Origin: JAJYIV01 sp964616135
Lineage (GTDB): Bacteria; Patescibacteriota; Patescibacteriia; UBA9934; GWF2-40-263
DNA: 34,234 nucleotides
Assembly: GCA_964616135.1 (NCBI GenBank)
Contig: CAZTTQ010000010.1
Span: forward strand, 1-34,234
Direction: 5' to 3'
The notes beneath the pieces are model-generated. The model ran no database searches. It had not been told where the DNA came from and was given only the letters and a program-made list of their open reading frames with translations. A program made the translations under genes and the position numbers. Position 1 is the first letter of the stretch. The number at the start of each line of letters is the position of its first letter. Below are positions 6,257-16,753 of this stretch, piece by piece.

Positions 6257-6262
6257 TACAAT
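6257..6262 (+). promoter_or_regulatory. Extended -10 box for ftsK
   Basis: CGTGCTACAAT gives TGN plus TACAAT, 61 nt before the ftsK ATG. The -35 is poor, as allowed for extended -10 promoters. The gap 5958-6323 otherwise holds the divergent leader and promoter described separately. Confidence 0.5.
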
Positions 6263-6323
6263 ACAAACGTTTCGGACCGGCTCCGTGGTTTTTTGTGGTC
6301 CCCTTTCTCCGCTTTCCCTCCCT

Positions 6324-8639
<2,316 letters not shown>

Positions 8640-8648
8640 TCCCGCACT

Positions 8649-9359
8649 GTGCCGATCACCATTCGTAAATTCAACGAAGGGGAAACCTTGGGGGATGCCC
8701 TCAAGGCGGTTCGGCTTGCCATTCCGCGGACCTTGTCGGAAATGGCCGCAGCGACGCGCGTGCAAAAAAACCTCTTGGACGCCTTTGAAAAGAATGACCG
8801 GGCACGGCTGCCGGACGCCTGCTACGCCCGCCAATTCCTGAAAACCTACGTAAAGGCACTTGGAGGCGATGAGGCGTATTTTCTCCAACGCTTTGAGGAA
8901 GATTACGGGTCATGTGACGTGGCGCTGGAGGCACGCCTACCAATCCAGCGTGTCCGTACGGGATCTCGGATCACGCCTGCAGCCTTGCTGCGCAACCTAA
9001 GCCTGGCAGCAGGCGCCCTGACCGTCGTTGCCTACCTGGGCTTGCAGGTACGCGCCATTACGGCACCGCCTCCCATTACGCTGGCGGATCCGACCGACGG
9101 CGCAGTCACGCAAAACGCCATCGTCCACGTACGCGGGACCACGGACGCCAAGGCGGACGTCAAAATAAACGGGAACGGCATCCTTCTGCGCCGGGACGGC
9201 ACCTTTGAAGCGGACGTCGCGCTGGAACGAGGTCTGAACGTCATCACCGTGGAAAGTGCCAAGCGCTATTCACGCCCCGCCACCCTGGAACGCCGCATCA
9301 TCCTGCAACAAGACCAAAAAGCCGCGGTCCTGGGCCTCCCTACGGCCAGTACCAACTAA
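8649..9359 (+). CDS. RodZ-like HTH membrane protein
   Basis: The 236-aa product begins at GTG, 9 nt after ftsK, so the two form an operon. Residues about 9-80 resemble the RodZ/Xre-type helix-turn-helix: GETLGDALKAVRLAIPRTLS, EMAAATRVQKNLLDAFEKND, then a DACYARQFLKTYVKALGGD segment typical of RodZ. A single membrane helix follows (LRNLSLAAGALTVVAYLGLQ, about residues 118-137). The outer part is an Ig/bacterial-adhesion-like beta domain (ITLADPTDGAVTQNAIVHVR, then GRFxADVxLxxGxNxIxVxA-like repeats). RodZ links MreB to the envelope. The RodZ role is by family resemblance and neighbourhood. A shared terminator at 9358-9383 ends the operon. Confidence 0.8.
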   Translation: MPITIRKFNEGETLGDALKAVRLAIPRTLSEMAAATRVQKNLLDAFEKNDRARLPDACYARQFLKTYVKALGGDEAYFLQRFEEDYGSCDVALEARLPIQRVRTGSRITPAALLRNLSLAAGALTVVAYLGLQVRAITAPPPITLADPTDGAVTQNAIVHVRGTTDAKADVKINGNGILLRRDGTFEADVALERGLNVITVESAKRYSRPATLERRIILQQDQKAAVLGLPTASTN

Positions 9360-9383
9360 AAGACCGCCCATGGGCGGTCTTTT
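9358..9383. terminator. Bidirectional terminator between the RodZ-like gene and recA
   Basis: AAAGACCGCCCA pairs with TGGGCGGTCTTT, a perfect palindrome with T-runs on both strands, between convergent genes. Confidence 0.85.
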
Positions 9384-9386
9384 GCG

Positions 9387-10442
<1,056 letters not shown>

Positions 10443-10511
10443 AACGAAAAGAATGGGGGAGGAATGCCCGAACCTCTGACGTGAGCGCGTCCGCGGTTCG
10501 TTAGCCTGATC

Positions 10512-10540
10512 AGCGTATCCCGCTTGGATTGGTGGCGCAA
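10512..10540 (-). promoter_or_regulatory. Possible recA promoter
   Basis: Minus strand TTGCGC, 17 nt, TACGCT, predicting a leader of about 60 nt. The matches are partial (4/6 and 3/6). Confidence 0.35.
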
Positions 10541-10571
10541 GGGTTTTTTCTATCCACACCGACATCTCATT

Positions 10572-10600
10572 AAAAACACCGCCCGGAGGCGGTGTTTTTT
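10572..10600 (-). terminator. Terminator after efp
   Basis: AAAAACACCGCC-CGGA-GGCGGTGTTTTT, a 12-bp stem with T-runs on both strands, between recA and the end of efp. Confidence 0.85.
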
Positions 10601-10619
10601 ACGTCAGAACGGACGGACG

Positions 10620-11183
10620 TTACTTCGCGACGCGTTCGTTGTAGGACCCGTCCTCCGTGTTGATGAGGACTTCGTCCCCCGTCCCGATGAAGATCGGCAC
10701 GCGGACCGTCAGCCCGTTGTCCAATTCCGCGTCCTTGGTGACGTTGCCGGAGGCACTGTCGCCCTTTACGGCCGGTTCCGTGTATTTCACCGTGTACTGG
10801 ATCTTTTTGGGCAATTCCATGGTCAGCGGATTGCCCTCGTACATAATGATCAGGCATTCGATGCCCTCCTTGAGGTAGCGGATGTCGTCGCCGATGTCGT
10901 CCTTGGACAGGGACACCTGTTCATAGTTGGTGTTGTCCATGAACGTGTACAGGTGCCCGTCGTTGAACAGGTACTGCATGCGGCGGTACTGCACTTCCTC
11001 GAACTCCAAAGAGTCCGCGGACTTGAAGTTGTTTTCCACGACCTTGCCCGTGGTCAGGTTCTTCATGCGCGTACGCACGAAAGACGACCCCTTGCCCGGG
11101 GAGACGCGCTGGAAATCATTGACGATCCAGAGACCGCCGTCGTACCGGATGACGGTACCCTTCTTGATATCGTTGGGAGACAT
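10620..11183 (-). CDS. efp: Translation elongation factor P
   Basis: The protein is 187 aa with the three-domain EF-P layout. The domain I loop carries PGKGSS with Lys31, equivalent to the modified Lys34 of E. coli. Domain II has TFMDNTNYEQVSLSKDDIGD and domain III ends GTGDEVLINTEDGSYNERVAK. EF-P rescues ribosomes stalled at polyproline. That fits this genome, where the surface proteins at 21844-27606 and 27714-31808 carry Pro-rich stretches, including PPPPP. It begins 6 nt after the epmA stop in the same operon, which links it to its modifying enzyme. No SD; translation probably depends on coupling to epmA. Confidence 0.97.
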   Translation of the reverse strand: MSPNDIKKGTVIRYDGGLWIVNDFQRVSPGKGSSFVRTRMKNLTTGKVVENNFKSADSLEFEEVQYRRMQYLFNDGHLYTFMDNTNYEQVSLSKDDIGDDIRYLKEGIECLIIMYEGNPLTMELPKKIQYTVKYTEPAVKGDSASGNVTKDAELDNGLTVRVPIFIGTGDEVLINTEDGSYNERVAK

Positions 11184-11189
11184 AGGCGC

Positions 11190-12158
11190 TTAGTTCTTGA
11201 ACAAATCGGCGGCGGGAAACAGGAGAACATCCTTGATGGACGCGGTTCCGGCGCACAACATGTGCAGACGGTCCACTCCCAACGCGTTTCCGAACGTCGG
11301 ATGACGGACGGATGATAGCCGTGCAAGCAAGGTTTCGTCAATGGGGAACCCCGTCTTTCCGAGGGTTTTGCGTTCTTCCTGCTCGGCCAAGAAGCGGCGG
11401 CGCTGTTCCACGGCGTCCGTCAGCTCCGTAAAGGCGTTACACAGTTCCAGGCCACCGACGTAGAGCTCAAACCGCTCCCCGTACTTCCCGTCCGGCGTCA
11501 GGCGAGACAACGCGGCCTGGTGCGCGGGATAGTCGTAGACGAAGATCGGATCCGCCCCCAGGTTCGGTTCCACCTTGGCGAGGAACAGGCGGTAGAAGAG
11601 GTCGCTTTCCGTGTCCGTCGAAGACGGGTGCAGGTTGAAGCGCTCGCAGGCGGCGCGCTGGTCTTCAACCGTCGCCGTATCTAGGTCTAAGCCGGCATAT
11701 TGAAGGAACAGGTCGCGAACGCGCGCGCGTTTGAATTTCGGCAGCGCGGTTTTTCCAAACGCGACGAGGGCCGCTTGCACCAACGCTTCGGTTTCGTCCA
11801 TGCCGAAGTGATAGTCCTCCCCTTGCCGGTACCACTCAAGCATCGTGAACTCCGGATTGTGCGTCCCGCCGAATTCCTCCCCGTTACGGAACACCTTGGT
11901 CAGCGTGTAAATTGCCTGGAATCCCGCGCCGAGCAATTTCTTCATGGAGAACTCCGGGCTGGTGATGAGCGCACCGCGGTGTTCGGTCCCGTTCGGTTCG
12001 GCCGCCGAAGTCTCAAACGGCGTCAGGTTGGGCGACAGGTCCGGACTTTGGACGAACAACGGCGTCTCGACCTCAAGATACCCGCGCTCCTTCAGGAAGC
12101 CGCGGATGGTGTCGTTCAGCAGGGCCCGCTCGCGGGCGATGGTCTGGACATCGCGCAT
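11190..12158 (-). CDS. epmA: EF-P--lysine aminoacylase EpmA (GenX/PoxA)
   Basis: The 322-aa protein matches the class II lysyl-tRNA synthetase catalytic core only: ERALLNDTIRGFLKERGYLE, then VETPLFV, motif 2 region VFRNGEEFGGTHNPEFTMLE, and motif 3 region GNALGVDRLHMLCAG. The N-terminal anticodon-binding domain is absent, as in EpmA (325 aa in E. coli), and efp lies 6 nt downstream. EpmA attaches beta-lysine to EF-P. EpmB, which makes beta-lysine, is not in this window, so the modification could be alpha-lysine or use EpmB elsewhere. The ATG at 12158 sits 9 nt after a -10 box, so the mRNA is probably leaderless. A short LysRS is the alternative but is unlikely given the neighbour. Confidence 0.9.
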   Translation of the reverse strand: MRDVQTIARERALLNDTIRGFLKERGYLEVETPLFVQSPDLSPNLTPFETSAAEPNGTEHRGALITSPEFSMKKLLGAGFQAIYTLTKVFRNGEEFGGTHNPEFTMLEWYRQGEDYHFGMDETEALVQAALVAFGKTALPKFKRARVRDLFLQYAGLDLDTATVEDQRAACERFNLHPSSTDTESDLFYRLFLAKVEPNLGADPIFVYDYPAHQAALSRLTPDGKYGERFELYVGGLELCNAFTELTDAVEQRRRFLAEQEERKTLGKTGFPIDETLLARLSSVRHPTFGNALGVDRLHMLCAGTASIKDVLLFPAADLFKN

Positions 12159-12167
12159 AACGGGCGA

Positions 12168-12196
12168 AGATTAGACGAAAAACCCGCCCCTGGCAA
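12168..12196 (-). promoter_or_regulatory. epmA-efp promoter, overlapping the rpsR terminator
   Basis: Minus strand TTGCCA, 17 nt, TAATCT, then exactly 9 nt to ATG. The -35 is the loop of the rpsR terminator hairpin, and the spacer contains its 3' arm and T-run. The predicted leader is 0-3 nt. Confidence 0.75.
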
Positions 12197-12204
12197 GGGA
12201 CGGG
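12178..12204 (-). terminator. Terminator of the rpsF-ssb-rpsR operon
   Basis: Minus strand CCCGTCCC-TTGCCA-GGGGCGGG-TTTTT, an 8-bp stem with one G-U. It shares DNA with the epmA promoter. Confidence 0.85.
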
Positions 12205-12212
12205 TGATTCGC

Positions 12213-12452
12213 TTACATCTGGACGAAGGGCAGCAGGGCCATGATGCGCGCGCGCTTGATCGCGTTCGACAGCATGCGCTGGTGCGTGGCGCAGACGCCG
12301 GAGCGCTTGCGGGGCACGATCTTGGCGAAGGAGGACAGGTAGCGGCGGAGGTAGCCGGTTTCCTTGTAGTCCAATTCGTTAATACCCTTCACGCAGAACG
12401 GGCAGTGCGGGGTCTTGGAAGCCCCCGGCTTGGATTGCTTGTTGTTCATCAT
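12213..12452 (-). CDS. rpsR: 30S ribosomal protein S18
   Basis: The protein is 79 aa. The core INELDYKETGYLRRYLSSFA, then KIVPRKRSGVCATHQRMLSN, is diagnostic. CPFC plus a later Cys (GVCATH) suggest a zinc-binding (C+) form. Last gene of the classical rpsF-ssb-rpsR order. S18 binds S6 on the platform of the small subunit. The start could be either of two adjacent ATGs (12452 or 12449); no SD. Confidence 0.96.
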   Translation of the reverse strand: MMNNKQSKPGASKTPHCPFCVKGINELDYKETGYLRRYLSSFAKIVPRKRSGVCATHQRMLSNAIKRARIMALLPFVQM

Positions 12453-12471
12453 AATGGATGCGGGTCACCGA

Positions 12472-12915
12472 TCAGAACGGGATGTCTTCAATCTTGATTT
12501 CCTCGTCCGGCATGGCCGAAGGTTCATCCTTTGGCTGCAGGGCGGCAGGAGCACGCATACCAGAGCCCATGGAAGAGCCTGGCGTGGCGCGATCAAGCAA
12601 GATCACGTTGTCGGCGACGATTTCCGTGCGGTAGCGCTTCACACCGTCTTGTCCCTGCCAATCGCGCGTCTGCAAGCGTCCTTCGGCGTACACCTTCGTT
12701 CCCTTTTTTGCGTAGGAACTAATGATGTCCGCAAGTTTTCCCCACGCCACGATGTTGTGGTATTCCGCCTGTTCCTGTTTGGCGCCGGAGGCGTCGGTCC
12801 AGGAGCGGTTGGTGGCGATGGAGAAGGAGGCGACCTGCTGGCCAGACGTGGTCTGGCGCTTTTCCGGGTCGCGGACGACGTTGCCCAGCACCTGGGCACG
12901 ATTGAGCGAGTACAT
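12472..12915 (-). CDS. ssb: Single-stranded DNA-binding protein
   Basis: The protein is 147 aa with an OB fold: MYSLNRAQVLGNVVRDPEKR, then YHNIVAWGKLADIISSYAKK and VYAEGRLQTRDWQ. A disordered linker leads to the acidic tip IEDIPF, the partner-recruiting tail of SSBs. The middle gene of rpsF-ssb-rpsR, so expression is tied to ribosomal proteins. No SD. Confidence 0.96.
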   Translation of the reverse strand: MYSLNRAQVLGNVVRDPEKRQTTSGQQVASFSIATNRSWTDASGAKQEQAEYHNIVAWGKLADIISSYAKKGTKVYAEGRLQTRDWQGQDGVKRYRTEIVADNVILLDRATPGSSMGSGMRAPAALQPKDEPSAMPDEEIKIEDIPF

Positions 12916-12947
12916 ACGGATGGCGCTACCTTAGGAGGTGAATAAGG

Positions 12948-13397
12948 TTAGGCCTGCTTGTCTTCCAACGCCGCATCCATCTTTTTGGTGAGCGTTTCCA
13001 TGTCTCCCGTGGCGTCTTCGGCCTTGGCCGGAGCGCGGCGGGTTTCCGTCGGACGGCCTTCGTCCGTGAGCGGCGGGACGTAGGCGGCCAACTTGTACTG
13101 GCGCTTGTCGGCGCCGATCGGCATCACGGTCAGCTGGTGGCGGATCACCTCTTCCGTGAGGCGAATCTGGCGATCCAGGGCGTTGACCGCGGCGGGTTCG
13201 GCCTTGAACTGGGCCAACACGTAGACGCCGTGGTGGTTGCGTTCAATGGTGTAGGCGAGCTTCAGACGGGCCAGGTTTTCATGGCGCGTCACTTCCCCGC
13301 CGGCCTTCTTGATCATCGCGGCGACGGTTTCCATGATGCCCGTCACTTCGGCATCCGTGTAGTTCGTCGGGACGATGTAGAACAATTCGTACATCAT
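12948..13397 (-). CDS. rpsF: 30S ribosomal protein S6
   Basis: The protein is 149 aa. MYELFYIVPTNYTDAEVTGI and KLAYTIERNHHGVYVLAQFK are the S6 ferredoxin-like core. After about residue 105 there is a 40-residue charged extension (RRAPAKAEDATGDMETLTKK) that is longer than typical S6. First gene of the operon, with a strong promoter at 13472-13500 and a leader of about 70 nt. The start is one of two adjacent ATGs (13397 or 13394); no SD. Confidence 0.95.
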   Translation of the reverse strand: MMYELFYIVPTNYTDAEVTGIMETVAAMIKKAGGEVTRHENLARLKLAYTIERNHHGVYVLAQFKAEPAAVNALDRQIRLTEEVIRHQLTVMPIGADKRQYKLAAYVPPLTDEGRPTETRRAPAKAEDATGDMETLTKKMDAALEDKQA

Positions 13398-13465
13398 AGG
13401 ACTTCTGGCCCATCCGCTAAAAAGAATGGGCGACCATTGAAGGTCTTGGACAGATAATGATTAGC
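13398..13465 (-). promoter_or_regulatory. rpsF leader with two hairpins (possible S6:S18 autoregulatory site)
   Basis: GACC/GGTC (13432-13445) and GCCCAT/ATGGGC (13408-13431, 12-nt loop) fold in the leader. Many bacteria place an S6:S18-binding RNA motif here. I cannot confirm the conserved CCG of that motif, so this is positional inference. Confidence 0.4.
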
Positions 13466-13471
13466 GGGCCC

Positions 13472-13500
13472 ACCTTAGCCAAAAAGCCGGCGGGGGTCAA
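13472..13500 (-). promoter_or_regulatory. rpsF operon promoter
   Basis: Minus strand TTGACC, 17 nt, TAAGGT, upstream of a leader of about 70 nt. The gap 13501-13561 on its left shows no gene. Confidence 0.75.
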
Positions 13501-13561
13501 GGGGGCGTCCTAAGATCACAGAGATATCTCCACTCCAGCCGGCGTCCGGCTTCCGGTCGAT

Positions 13562-13594
13562 AAAAACGCCCGCCTTTCACGAGGGAAAGGCGGG
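13562..13594 (-). terminator. Terminator of the orphan gene 13615-14439
   Basis: Minus strand CCCCGCCTTTC and GAAAGGCGGG form a 10-bp stem, followed by CGTTTTTATC. Confidence 0.8.
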
Positions 13595-13614
13595 GTCGGA
13601 GAGGGGCTGGGAAC

Positions 13615-14439
13615 CTAGCAGCCCTGGGCGGTGTACTCCCAGATCTGGAGGAACGCCTGCCGCTGCTGCCTGGTGTTCTTCCCCTGCAGCAGGGCGCAGG
13701 AGAGGTGGACGATGTCGTCCACGGCAGAGGCCTCGGCGGGGCTCTGCGGAGGCCAGGGCCAGGCGGCGTCAATGTCGATCCATCCGGCGTCGGAAGGCAC
13801 CCGCCAGGACGAACCGGGGATCACCGGTTCGGAACGGTCGGGGTCCGACAGGACCGCCTTGAGCGTCGCGAGCAGGCGGCCGGCCGAGGCACGGTTGGCC
13901 GCGTCCAGCGACAGGAGGGCACCCTGCATCTCGTGGGACAGGACGGCCGCTTCGTCCGACGCGGACGGCGCCGAAGACCGGTCGAACTGGGCGCGGAGGT
14001 ACAGGAGGCCGCGCAGTTCCGGCGAATACGGCTCGTCCGCCTGGCACGCCAGGCAATACGAGATGCGATCGTGGTCCGCGTCGTACCAGACCGGCACGTC
14101 CGCGGACACGTCCTCCGGGTCCACGAGGTAGACCATGTGGAGGACGGAGGGCGGCGGGCCGGGCGGGAACTGCAGGGCCTGCGAACCGTCGGGACGGACC
14201 CGAACGGCCACGACGGACGTGGGCAGCGCGGGATCGCGGTCCGCCTCCGGCACCAGACGGCGGGCTTCGACCAGGAGGCCGAGGACCGCGTCCGCGTCGT
14301 CGGGCACATGGGCCGCCACGGCGGTGGTCGGCTCGGAGCCGTCCACGCGCTCGAGTGTGGCGTTGCCGCGGCAGGACTGGACGGCCCCGCCGATGACGAG
14401 GGAGCCGGCCAGAGCGGCAAGCAGGACGTTGTCGAACAT
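13615..14439 (-). CDS. Orphan predicted exported/lipid-anchored protein (274 aa)
   Basis: The N-terminus MFDNVLLAALAGSLVIGGAV followed by QSC looks like a signal or anchor, and VQSC near residue 23 loosely resembles a lipobox. The rest is soluble and acidic. It has a beta-rich part (SVVAVRVRPDGSQALQF, MVYLVDPEDVSADVPVWYDA), a CLAC motif, then helices rich in Ala/Arg/Leu, ending ALLQGKNTRQQRQAFLQIWE. No family is recognised. It is a complete monocistronic unit with promoter TTGACG-N17-TATAGT, leader hairpin GCGTGT/ACACGC (14474-14490), SD AAGGAAG and its own terminator. This suggests an accessory gene carried as a self-contained unit. Confidence 0.75.
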   Translation of the reverse strand: MFDNVLLAALAGSLVIGGAVQSCRGNATLERVDGSEPTTAVAAHVPDDADAVLGLLVEARRLVPEADRDPALPTSVVAVRVRPDGSQALQFPPGPPPSVLHMVYLVDPEDVSADVPVWYDADHDRISYCLACQADEPYSPELRGLLYLRAQFDRSSAPSASDEAAVLSHEMQGALLSLDAANRASAGRLLATLKAVLSDPDRSEPVIPGSSWRVPSDAGWIDIDAAWPWPPQSPAEASAVDDIVHLSCALLQGKNTRQQRQAFLQIWEYTAQGC

Positions 14440-14508
14440 GCGTCACTTCCTTCTTTCCTTCGCGAAAGGGGGTGCGTGTTGCGGACACGCGTAGGCGAAG
14501 GGAGGCCT

Positions 14509-14537
14509 ACTATAGGCGAAAAAAGGCCTTTCGTCAA
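14509..14537 (-). promoter_or_regulatory. Promoter of the orphan gene 13615-14439
   Basis: Minus strand TTGACG, 17 nt, TATAGT. The leader is about 60 nt and carries the hairpin at 14474-14490. Confidence 0.85.
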
Positions 14538-14577
14538 GGGATTGGCACGGACCCTATCCAAAACGCCAGTTTTCGGC

Positions 14578-14583
14578 TAAGCT
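14578..14583 (+). promoter_or_regulatory. -10 box of the methyltransferase gene, 9 nt before ATG
   Basis: GGCTAAGCT gives TAAGCT, then exactly 9 nt to ATG at 14593, as for epmA and ychF. The -35 is poor. Confidence 0.45.
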
Positions 14584-14592
14584 CCATCCGTT

Positions 14593-15795
14593 ATGCGCTT
14601 CCTCATTCCGGGTTCCCACCCTTCCCTCTCCCTCGCCGAGTTGTTCGCCGTGGCCGGAGACAACGACTACTCCCTCTGTTCCGAGGAAGCGTTTTTGGTC
14701 GAAACGAACCGCGACCCCGCGGAATTGCAGGAACGTCTGGGCGGATTCGTCAAAACAGGCACCGTCGTCGGCGAACTTCCCCGGTACAACCAGCAGACCG
14801 CCGTCGCTGCCCTACTACCTCTCATTACGGCCGCGGCGGAAGGATCCGAGGGCAAGATTACCTTTGGTATTTCCGTTTACGAATTGGGGAACAAGGGCAT
14901 GGCTGCCCAAGTAGGCCGCGACCGTCAGCGTATCGGATTGGAATTGAAAAAAGCATTGAAGGAACTGGGGCGCCCCGTCCGCTACGTGGATAGCAAGGAG
15001 CGCGACTTGTCCGCCGTTATTGTCCGTGAAAACGGAATTCTGGAAACCGGCGGCGACTGGTGCCTGATCACGGGAAGCGACCGCGTCTACATCGGTAAGA
15101 CGGCCGCTACGCAGGACTACAAGGAATGGGGCCGCCGCGACTTCGGCCGCCCGGCCGCGGACGCCGTCTCCGGCATGCTGCCACCCAAGATCGCGCGCCT
15201 CATGGTGAACTTGGCGGGCGTAGAACCCACGGACGCGACCTTGCTCGACCCGTTCTGCGGCTCCGGCACCGTCCTCATGGAAGCCTCCGTCATCGGCGTT
15301 GGGAAACTGATCGGCCAGGACATTGAAACCAAAGCCGTCGCCGACACCCAGAAAAATATGGAGTGGGTCGGCGCGGAAGCGGATGTTTCCCAAGGCGACG
15401 CCCAAACCATTTCCACGCGCGTCCTGAAAGAATCCGTGGACCTTGTGGTCACCGAACCGTACCTGGGACCGCCACGCAAACAAAAGCTCACCCAGGAGGA
15501 GCTGACCAAAGCCCTGCGCGACCTGACCAAGCTCTACGACACCGCCTTCGCTTCCCTCTACAAAGTACTGAAGCCCGGCGGCCGCTGTGTCATTTCCTTC
15601 CCCGTGTTCGAAGGGGAAACCGCGCGCGTCTTCATGCCGATGAAAGCCGCATTGGAAAAGATGGGCTTCACCGTGCTGCCCATCGTGCCCGAATCCGCGC
15701 CGAGCATTTTGCGCGAACGCACCCCGAACGGCGGGTTGCTCTACCGCCGCCCGGACGCATTTGTCTCCCGCGACATCGTCGTGTTGAAGAAATAA
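14593..15795 (+). CDS. Trm11/TrmG10-like RNA methyltransferase (COG1041-type)
   Basis: The protein is 400 aa. The C-terminal Rossmann methyltransferase has motif I LLDPFCGSGTVLMEA near residues 217-231, an acidic residue in IGQDIETKAV, and motif IV as TEPYLGP near 287-293 in place of the usual DPPYG. The KVLKPGGRCVISFPVF strand is typical. The N-terminal 180 residues, with EPRYNQQTAVAALLP-like and FGISVYELGNKG segments, fit the Trm11/TrmG10 N-terminal region that carries THUMP, and predict SAM-dependent N2-guanosine methylation of tRNA. The substrate is inferred from family only. No SD and probably leaderless. Confidence 0.82.
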   Translation: MRFLIPGSHPSLSLAELFAVAGDNDYSLCSEEAFLVETNRDPAELQERLGGFVKTGTVVGELPRYNQQTAVAALLPLITAAAEGSEGKITFGISVYELGNKGMAAQVGRDRQRIGLELKKALKELGRPVRYVDSKERDLSAVIVRENGILETGGDWCLITGSDRVYIGKTAATQDYKEWGRRDFGRPAADAVSGMLPPKIARLMVNLAGVEPTDATLLDPFCGSGTVLMEASVIGVGKLIGQDIETKAVADTQKNMEWVGAEADVSQGDAQTISTRVLKESVDLVVTEPYLGPPRKQKLTQEELTKALRDLTKLYDTAFASLYKVLKPGGRCVISFPVFEGETARVFMPMKAALEKMGFTVLPIVPESAPSILRERTPNGGLLYRRPDAFVSRDIVVLKK

Positions 15796-15824
15796 AAAAC
15801 CCGCCTCTCCGTGCGAGAGGCGGG
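15794..15824. terminator. Terminator between convergent genes
   Basis: CCCGCCTCTC-CGTGC-GAGAGGCGGG, a 10-bp stem. The T-run is strong on the minus strand (ends the orphan gene 15833-16393) and weak on the plus strand. Confidence 0.8.
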
Positions 15825-15832
15825 CTTCGTGT

Positions 15833-16393
15833 TTACGGGACGAATTCGTCGCCGTCGGCGCGGATCCGGTACATGCCCGTCTCCCGTCCGTCACACAGCG
15901 GACGGGTCGCGCGCCAGGCGCCGAGCACGGTTCCATCCGGCTCGAGCCAGAAGTTGTCGTAGCGGAACGGGGAGGCTTCCCGGACGGACGTCGTCCGTCC
16001 GTCCGGGGAACGGCGCAGGATGTCGTACGTCCGCGGACCCGAGGGTAGGAGGAGGTTCTCCGTCTGGTAGATGACGTCCCCGTTGTCCATGACGCGGACC
16101 AGGATGGTCGTCTGTCGGGCCTGATGGCCCGAAGAAAGTTCTTCCCTCCCAATAAAGAACAGTGGGGGCGGATTGAGGTGGGCAGACTCCGGAGCCCTGT
16201 GGGAGAACCAGACGCAAACGACCGGGGTATCGTCTCCTGAGAAGCCGAGAATACTCGGTTCCACGCGCCAGAGCCGCACGCGTTCGGAAGGAACGGACAG
16301 ATGGTACGCCAGCGCATCGTCGCGAAAAACGCCAACCTTGTCCCCGACGACACGCACGTCCCAACGTACACCGCGATGGAGCTTTTCAGACAT
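15833..16393 (-). CDS. Orphan beta-rich protein (186 aa)
   Basis: The start at ATG 16393 is chosen from SD GGGAG 6 nt upstream rather than the longer frame from 16471, which would begin inside the promoter. No signal peptide is seen. The protein is rich in short beta strands with turns such as GFSGDDTPVVCVWFSHRA, DNGDVIYQTENLLLP, SPDGRTTS, EPDGTVLGAWRAT and RADGDEFV. The repeated xPDGxx turns resemble propeller or WG-type repeats, but no family is clear. The product is probably cytoplasmic. A complete unit with its own promoter (16443-16471) and terminator, divergent from the 54-aa gene. Confidence 0.7.
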   Translation of the reverse strand: MSEKLHRGVRWDVRVVGDKVGVFRDDALAYHLSVPSERVRLWRVEPSILGFSGDDTPVVCVWFSHRAPESAHLNPPPLFFIGREELSSGHQARQTTILVRVMDNGDVIYQTENLLLPSGPRTYDILRRSPDGRTTSVREASPFRYDNFWLEPDGTVLGAWRATRPLCDGRETGMYRIRADGDEFVP

Positions 16394-16442
16394 CTGATTC
16401 TCCCAGGAGACCGGCGGGATACCGAGGTCGCCGGACGCACAC

Positions 16443-16471
16443 GATCTATCACGGCCCGTTCCGTTCGTCAA
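16443..16471 (-). promoter_or_regulatory. Promoter of the orphan gene 15833-16393
   Basis: Minus strand TTGACG, 17 nt, TAGATC with an upstream TGA (extended -10). Confidence 0.65.
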
Positions 16472-16485
16472 CGGAAACGCCCGAT

Positions 16486-16513
16486 TTGATGAATAGAACC
16501 AGGCAGTTAAAGT
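16486..16513 (+). promoter_or_regulatory. Promoter of the 54-aa membrane protein gene
   Basis: TTGATG, 16 nt, TAAAGT, followed by a leader of about 15-20 nt with the SD. Divergent from the promoter at 16443-16471. Confidence 0.65.
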
Positions 16514-16533
16514 AACAAGGCCTGGAGGAAGCG

Positions 16534-16698
16534 ATGGAATTGAGTCTCCCCATCCCCGATACGTTCACCCGCACCGGTCCCCCATCGGACAGTGATGGGA
16601 CGGAACGCCCCAGCGTCGACCCGTTCGACGTCGCATGGATGCTGTCCATCCTTGTCTACGCGCTGTTCCAAGCCGCCCACGCGTCGGGCAAGCTCTAA
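16534..16698 (+). CDS. 54-aa single-span membrane microprotein
   Basis: Short ORF starting MELSLPIPDTFTRTGPPSDS, a Ser/Pro/Asp-rich head of about 32 residues, then one predicted membrane helix (VAWMLSILVYALFQAAHA) and ending SGKL. The gene is well framed: promoter at 16486-16513, a near-perfect SD GGAGG 5 nt before ATG, and a terminator that begins within the stop codon. It is too small for family recognition, so function is unknown. The complete set of signals makes real expression likely. Confidence 0.7.
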   Translation: MELSLPIPDTFTRTGPPSDSDGTERPSVDPFDVAWMLSILVYALFQAAHASGKL

Positions 16699-16721
16699 CG
16701 CCCTCGGGCGTTCTTTTTTTT
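16697..16721 (+). terminator. Terminator of the 54-aa gene
   Basis: AACGCCC-TC-GGGCGTT followed by CTTTTTTTT. The stem starts inside the stop codon. Confidence 0.85.
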
Positions 16722-16725
16722 ACGC

Positions 16726-16752
16726 AAAAACCGGCCGTCCTGGCCGGTTTTT
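16726..16752. terminator. Terminator of ychF
   Basis: AAAAACCGGCC-GTCCT-GGCCGGTTTTT, an 11-bp stem with T-runs on both strands. Confidence 0.85.
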
Positions 16753-16753
16753 G

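Noticed and set aside
12915..12945. Anti-SD-like CACCTCC upstream of ssb on the minus strand
   Set aside because: It is the complement of an SD-like AGGAGGTG on the plus strand with no plus-strand gene after it; judged coincidental.
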